Source: an uncultured Prevotella sp. (GTDB lineage: Bacteria > Bacteroidota > Bacteroidia > Bacteroidales > Bacteroidaceae). Taken from it: DNA of 10,339 nucleotides. The notes under the pieces were generated by a model. It was not told where the DNA came from and ran no database searches. It was given only the letters and a program-made list of their open reading frames with translations. Every line of letters starts with the position of its first letter. Position 1 is the stretch's first letter. The position numbers and the translations under genes are program-made. Positions 7,316-10,339 of this stretch are shown here, one piece after another. The stretch spans positions 1-10,339 of the forward strand of contig CAJLYG010000107.1 in NCBI GenBank assembly GCA_905210845.1, in the 5' to 3' direction.

Positions 7316-9226
7316 ATGAGATATGCTGCATGTACTTTTATCCTTCTTTTATCCTGTCTGCTTGGCTTCTCGCAGGCGCGCTTCAACTTGCACGTCTTGG
7401 ACGGCACACCTTGCTTCGAGGTACAGTTTGACGGTATGACCGTCATCCCCACATCCCCGTTGGGCCTTAACATCGATAATATTCCTTTGGGTAGTGGCGT
7501 GACGCTGACAGGCATCACAGAGACAGAAGCCCATCACCGTACCTATCTATTAAAGGATGCCGCCGGGCGACCTTACGGAATAGAGGTGCGCGAGTTCGAC
7601 GACGGCGTGGCCTTTCGCTATTGTTATCCTACACGCCATGCCGTGTGTGTCTATGGCGAACAGACCGCTTTTACTTTCCCCGGAGGCACTCGCGTGTGGT
7701 ATGCCAGTGGTCCTTTCCAATATGGTTGGTTGCAGGCTTACCAGGATCGTGGCATCGAGAACATCAACGGGGAGCTCTTAGCCCCGCCTGCTACCTTCCT
7801 GCTCAAGGGTGGTGTCTATGCCGCCCTCACCGAGGCAAATCTGCGGAACTACCATGGTGCCGTGATGTTCGGTTGCCAAGGCAACCGGGTACAGTTTGGC
7901 TACGTGGAGAACAAGGGACATATGGTATCAGGCACTATCACTGGTCTGCCTGAGTCGAGATACTACCACTCAGAGGTGCGTGACGTGCCCTTCGTGGTCT
8001 CGCCTCGCAAGGGAAACAGTGAAGTGGTGACGCCTTGGCGCGTGCTAATGCTGGCACACGATCTGGATGGGCTGGTCAACAACCACCTGATCGCGTCAGT
8101 CTCTGACCGACCTGATCCCACGCTTTTTCCCCAGGGCAACAAGACTGAGTGGATCAAGCCGGGGCGGGCTTCCTTCACCTGGCTGGTGGAAGACAAGGAC
8201 AGGCTCTCGATCCCTGTGATCAAGAGGTACGTTGACGGTGCCTCGCAACTGGGTCTTGAATATGTGCTGATAGATGATGGCTGGGAGGACTGGCCTAACA
8301 CGCAGGACAAGGGCTATGGCAAGGATAAGTGGGAGATGCTGAGGAACGTGGTAGATTATGCCACGCCCAAGCATGTAGGTATTTGGGTATGGCGATCATC
8401 GTGCATTCGCCCCGGCAATGTCACCGACCGTGGGCTCATCGATCCCGTAGAGCGTGAGGACTTCATGAGCCATTGTGAGAAGGCTGGCGTGAAAGGCTTG
8501 AAGATTGACTTCTTCCATACGGAGAACCTCTTTACCGTGAACCTCATGGAGGACATCCTAAAGGATGCAGCCCGCCATCATCTGATGGTTATCTTCCATG
8601 GCGTCAACAAACCCACCGGTGACAACTACACCTATCCCAACCTGTTGGCAAAGGAGGCAGTAAGAGGCTTGGAGTGTGTGGGTGGCGAGAATTCCTGGGC
8701 TCCGGGACCGTCGTGGCCTTACCACAACACTGTGCTACCCTTTACCCGTTGGCTGGCTGGTCCAGCCGACTATACACCACTTAACTTCCGAGGCTCCTGC
8801 TCGCCTCAGGTAACCTTCGGCATGCAGATAGCTTCCATCTATCTCTTTACTTCACCCATGCTCATCCTATCTGCCGACATGGACGACATGCTCAACTGTC
8901 CTGCCCGTAAGTTTATCGAGGACGTTCCGGTCATGTGGGATGAGACCCGCGCGCTGGGCATCAGCAAGATAGGCAAGGTGGCTGCTATAGCGCGCCGCAA
9001 AGGCACCGTGTGGTATCTGGCCGTTATCAATGGAGATGCGCCAATGGAGTTCAAGAGCAAATTGCCTTTCCTGAGCCCAGGCAAATACACCATGCAAATG
9101 GCCACGGACGATATAGGGCAGCGCAGGCGAATCGTGATTAAAAAGGGCAAGGTGACACGTAACACCATGCTGAGAGAACCGTTGCAGGCGGGAGGAGGAT
9201 TTGTGGTAAAATTCGAACAACGTTAA
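7316..9226 (+). CDS. secreted glycoside hydrolase family 97 enzyme, retaining alpha-galactosidase-like
   Basis: The 636-residue protein has a signal peptide (MRYAACTFILLLSCLLGFSQA) and the GH97 layout: an N-terminal beta-sandwich (about 25-270) with REFDDGVAFRY, a (beta/alpha)8 barrel (about 280-530) with YVLIDDGWEDW, HVGIWVW, GVKGLKIDFFH and RGLECVGGENSW, and a small C-terminal beta domain. GH97 has two branches: inverting alpha-glucosidases such as SusB, which use a Glu base, and retaining alpha-galactosidases, whose nucleophile is an Asp on barrel strand four. Here Asp398 in KIDFF sits where the retaining nucleophile is expected, and Glu453 (or Glu447) is placed as acid/base. An alpha-galactosidase or related alpha-pyranosidase in the periplasm is therefore inferred, not SusB-type starch degradation. 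The ATG at 7316 is preferred over an in-frame GTG at 7277 because the signal peptide begins there. It heads an operon with the next gene. Confidence 0.92.
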   Translation: MRYAACTFILLLSCLLGFSQARFNLHVLDGTPCFEVQFDGMTVIPTSPLGLNIDNIPLGSGVTLTGITETEAHHRTYLLKDAAGRPYGIEVREFDDGVAFRYCYPTRHAVCVYGEQTAFTFPGGTRVWYASGPFQYGWLQAYQDRGIENINGELLAPPATFLLKGGVYAALTEANLRNYHGAVMFGCQGNRVQFGYVENKGHMVSGTITGLPESRYYHSEVRDVPFVVSPRKGNSEVVTPWRVLMLAHDLDGLVNNHLIASVSDRPDPTLFPQGNKTEWIKPGRASFTWLVEDKDRLSIPVIKRYVDGASQLGLEYVLIDDGWEDWPNTQDKGYGKDKWEMLRNVVDYATPKHVGIWVWRSSCIRPGNVTDRGLIDPVEREDFMSHCEKAGVKGLKIDFFHTENLFTVNLMEDILKDAARHHLMVIFHGVNKPTGDNYTYPNLLAKEAVRGLECVGGENSWAPGPSWPYHNTVLPFTRWLAGPADYTPLNFRGSCSPQVTFGMQIASIYLFTSPMLILSADMDDMLNCPARKFIEDVPVMWDETRALGISKIGKVAAIARRKGTVWYLAVINGDAPMEFKSKLPFLSPGKYTMQMATDDIGQRRRIVIKKGKVTRNTMLREPLQAGGGFVVKFEQR

Positions 9227-9236
9227 AAGAAAAGTT

Positions 9237-10082
9237 ATGAAGAATATTCGATTATTACTTATTGTCTTAATGGCTTTGTCTATGGCGCCAGTGACAGTTG
9301 CCAAACCGAAGGCAAAGCATGTGGTCCTGATTTGTTTTGATGGATGGACGACCAAAAGCCTATCTGAAACAAATAAGATCCCTAACATCCAAAACTTGAT
9401 GGATCGTGGATGCTATACGTTGCACAAACGTTCCGTCCTCCCATCTTCCTCAGCCGTCAACTGGGCTACCATGCTCATGGGGGCTTGTCCGGCGATGCAC
9501 GGATATTTACAATGGGATTCCCAGAAGCCGGAGATCCCGTCTGTAGTGACGAATCAGCATGGTATTTTCCCTACCATCTTCTCTGTCCTGAAGGAGCAGC
9601 AGCCGCAGGCTGTCACGGGGTGTTTCTATGATTGGATCGGTATTAAGTATGTGATTGACACCTTGGCGGTCGACCGGCAAAGCTATGATCCGGACGGGGA
9701 GCCCGTTCCCGAACCCAATTGTCAAAAGGCTGCCCAGTTTATTAAGGATAGCAAGCCCATGCTGGCGATGGTGTATTTTGGAAGCCTTGACTATTATGGC
9801 CATTCAAAGGGATATGATGGTGCCGAATACATCCAGGGACTGGAGAGATTAGACAAGTGCGTAGGTACATTGGTACAGGCAGTGAAAGATGCAGGCATCT
9901 TTGACGACACCATCTTTATGATATCAGCCGACCATGGTGGCATTAACAAAGGACATGGTGGAAAGACGAAGGAGGAAATGCTTACTCCTTTTGTGATCTG
10001 TGGGAAGAATGTAAGAGATGGCGGTGAGTTCAAAGATGTCATGATGCAATTTGATGTCGCCCCAACAATAGCATACGCTTAG
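9237..10082 (+). CDS. secreted alkaline-phosphatase-superfamily phosphodiesterase, C-terminus frameshifted
   Basis: The product resembles type I phosphodiesterases/nucleotide pyrophosphatases of the alkaline phosphatase superfamily, which use two metal ions and a Ser or Thr nucleophile to cleave phosphate esters. It has a signal peptide (MKNIRLLLIVLMALSMAPVTVA). Metal ligands are visible: Asp35 in LICFDGW, Asp185 and His189 in LDYYGH, Asp232-His233 in SADHGG, and His240 in KGHGG. The nucleophile is probably a serine in LPSSSAVNW (68-76), with Asn75 nearby. The frame stops at TAG 10080-10082 after FDVAPTIAYA. If one base is added near 10078, it continues LGLQTPDIWIGKPMKHTFK to TGA 10136-10138, the expected family tail, giving about 300 residues. 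All active-site residues precede the break, so partial function is possible. It starts 10 bp after the GH97 stop, hence the same operon. The natural substrate cannot be read from the sequence. Confidence 0.85.
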   Translation: MKNIRLLLIVLMALSMAPVTVAKPKAKHVVLICFDGWTTKSLSETNKIPNIQNLMDRGCYTLHKRSVLPSSSAVNWATMLMGACPAMHGYLQWDSQKPEIPSVVTNQHGIFPTIFSVLKEQQPQAVTGCFYDWIGIKYVIDTLAVDRQSYDPDGEPVPEPNCQKAAQFIKDSKPMLAMVYFGSLDYYGHSKGYDGAEYIQGLERLDKCVGTLVQAVKDAGIFDDTIFMISADHGGINKGHGGKTKEEMLTPFVICGKNVRDGGEFKDVMMQFDVAPTIAYA

Positions 10083-10150
10083 GCCTGCAAACGCCTGATA
10101 TTTGGATAGGCAAGCCGATGAAGCATACGTTTAAATGACTTTAGGTTCCA

Positions 10151-10187
10151 GATACCCTTGGCTCTGCTTAGTAGAGTCAAGGATATC
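10151..10187. terminator. imperfect hairpin after the GH97-phosphodiesterase operon
   Basis: GATACCCTTGGCTCT (10151-10165) pairs with AGAGTCAAGGATATC (10173-10187), with one C-A mismatch, one G-U pair and a 7-nt loop. It lies 13 bp after the TGA that would end the repaired phosphodiesterase frame, so it is well placed as an operon terminator. No strong T-tract follows (ATACCTTCT), so the call is tentative. Confidence 0.5.
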
Positions 10188-10215
10188 ATACCTTCTGAGA
10201 TGTTTGCATGCACCT

Positions 10216-10339
10216 ATGGCAAAGTTCCTTTTTAATGTGGTGCTTTGCCTTCTCTTGATGAGTTGCTCCAATATGCCCTATCTGTTGAGCCTCAAATCCG
10301 CAACTAAGCCCTTCAACGTCCTTCTTGCGTGTACATGTC
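10216..10339 (+). CDS. possible start of a lipoprotein gene, cut by the window edge
   Basis: An ATG at 10216 opens 41 codons to the window end. The product starts MAKFLFNVVLCLLLMSCSN: a lysine, a hydrophobic core and a lipobox LLMSC with Cys17, as in a type II lipoprotein signal peptide. The part after the cysteine (PYLLSLKSATKPFNVLLA) is not recognisable. An opposite-strand frame open from 10339 to a TGA at 10188-10186 also exists and is rich in His, Lys and Cys, so the strand is not certain. Confidence 0.3.
   Translation, partial: MAKFLFNVVLCLLLMSCSNMPYLLSLKSATKPFNVLLACTC

Noticed and set aside
10186..10339. Minus-strand open frame at the right edge (His/Lys/Cys-rich, possibly a transposase end)
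   Set aside because: Only about 50 codons are visible and I could not match it to any transposase or other family; the opposite-strand lipoprotein start is slightly better supported.

Overview
The window looks like chromosomal DNA of a Bacteroidales bacterium, most likely Prevotella/Segatella-like. Three things suggest this: TAnnTTTG-type -7 promoter elements at precise distances from three signal-bearing or metal-transport genes; secreted glycoside hydrolases of families GH95 and GH97, which are typical of this order; and a small peptide ORF of the 'KKYEKPEAT...' kind common in Prevotella. No tRNA, rRNA, CRISPR array or recognisable transposase gene was found.

Layout. Positions 1-1370 are gene-poor. 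They hold a small minus-strand ORF (159-416) with no clear start and a run of nine C at 374-382, then about 950 bases without a convincing gene but with ordered repeats: five units of exactly 22 bp at 746-855, a GTCGAC palindrome at 966-982, and an 11/22-bp periodic stretch at 1049-1114. Positions 1354-3951 hold a promoter and a secreted GH95 enzyme (alpha-L-fucosidase or alpha-galactosidase type), closed by a strong hairpin at 3953-3992 that can serve both strands. On the minus strand, 3996-4725 is a PfkB-family sugar kinase broken by an internal deletion of roughly 50 codons plus a frameshift. Just upstream of it (4738-5208) is an unrecognised protein with a C-terminal membrane segment, whose reading frame runs into the promoter of the divergent gene and so looks 5'-truncated. 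Positions 5169-7112 hold a perfect 8-bp inverted repeat (probable operator), a -7 element and a Zn/Cd/Pb-type P1B ATPase without N-terminal metal-binding domain. Positions 7193-10138 hold a promoter, a secreted GH97 enzyme with the aspartate of the retaining alpha-galactosidase branch, and, 10 bp later, a secreted alkaline-phosphatase-superfamily phosphodiesterase whose last ~20 residues are cut off by a single missing base. A hairpin follows, then the possible start of a lipoprotein gene that runs off the edge.

How it fits together. GH95 and GH97 are both exported and both remove terminal alpha-linked sugars, so the region plausibly trims side chains of plant or host glycans. The sugar kinase would have belonged to downstream monosaccharide metabolism but appears dead here. 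No SusC/SusD pair, sensor or carbohydrate regulator is present, so this is not a complete polysaccharide utilisation locus. The metal pump is a separate unit with its own control site. No clearly new multi-gene system was found; the most unusual material is the repeat-rich 5' region, the decaying minus-strand pair and the frameshifted phosphodiesterase.
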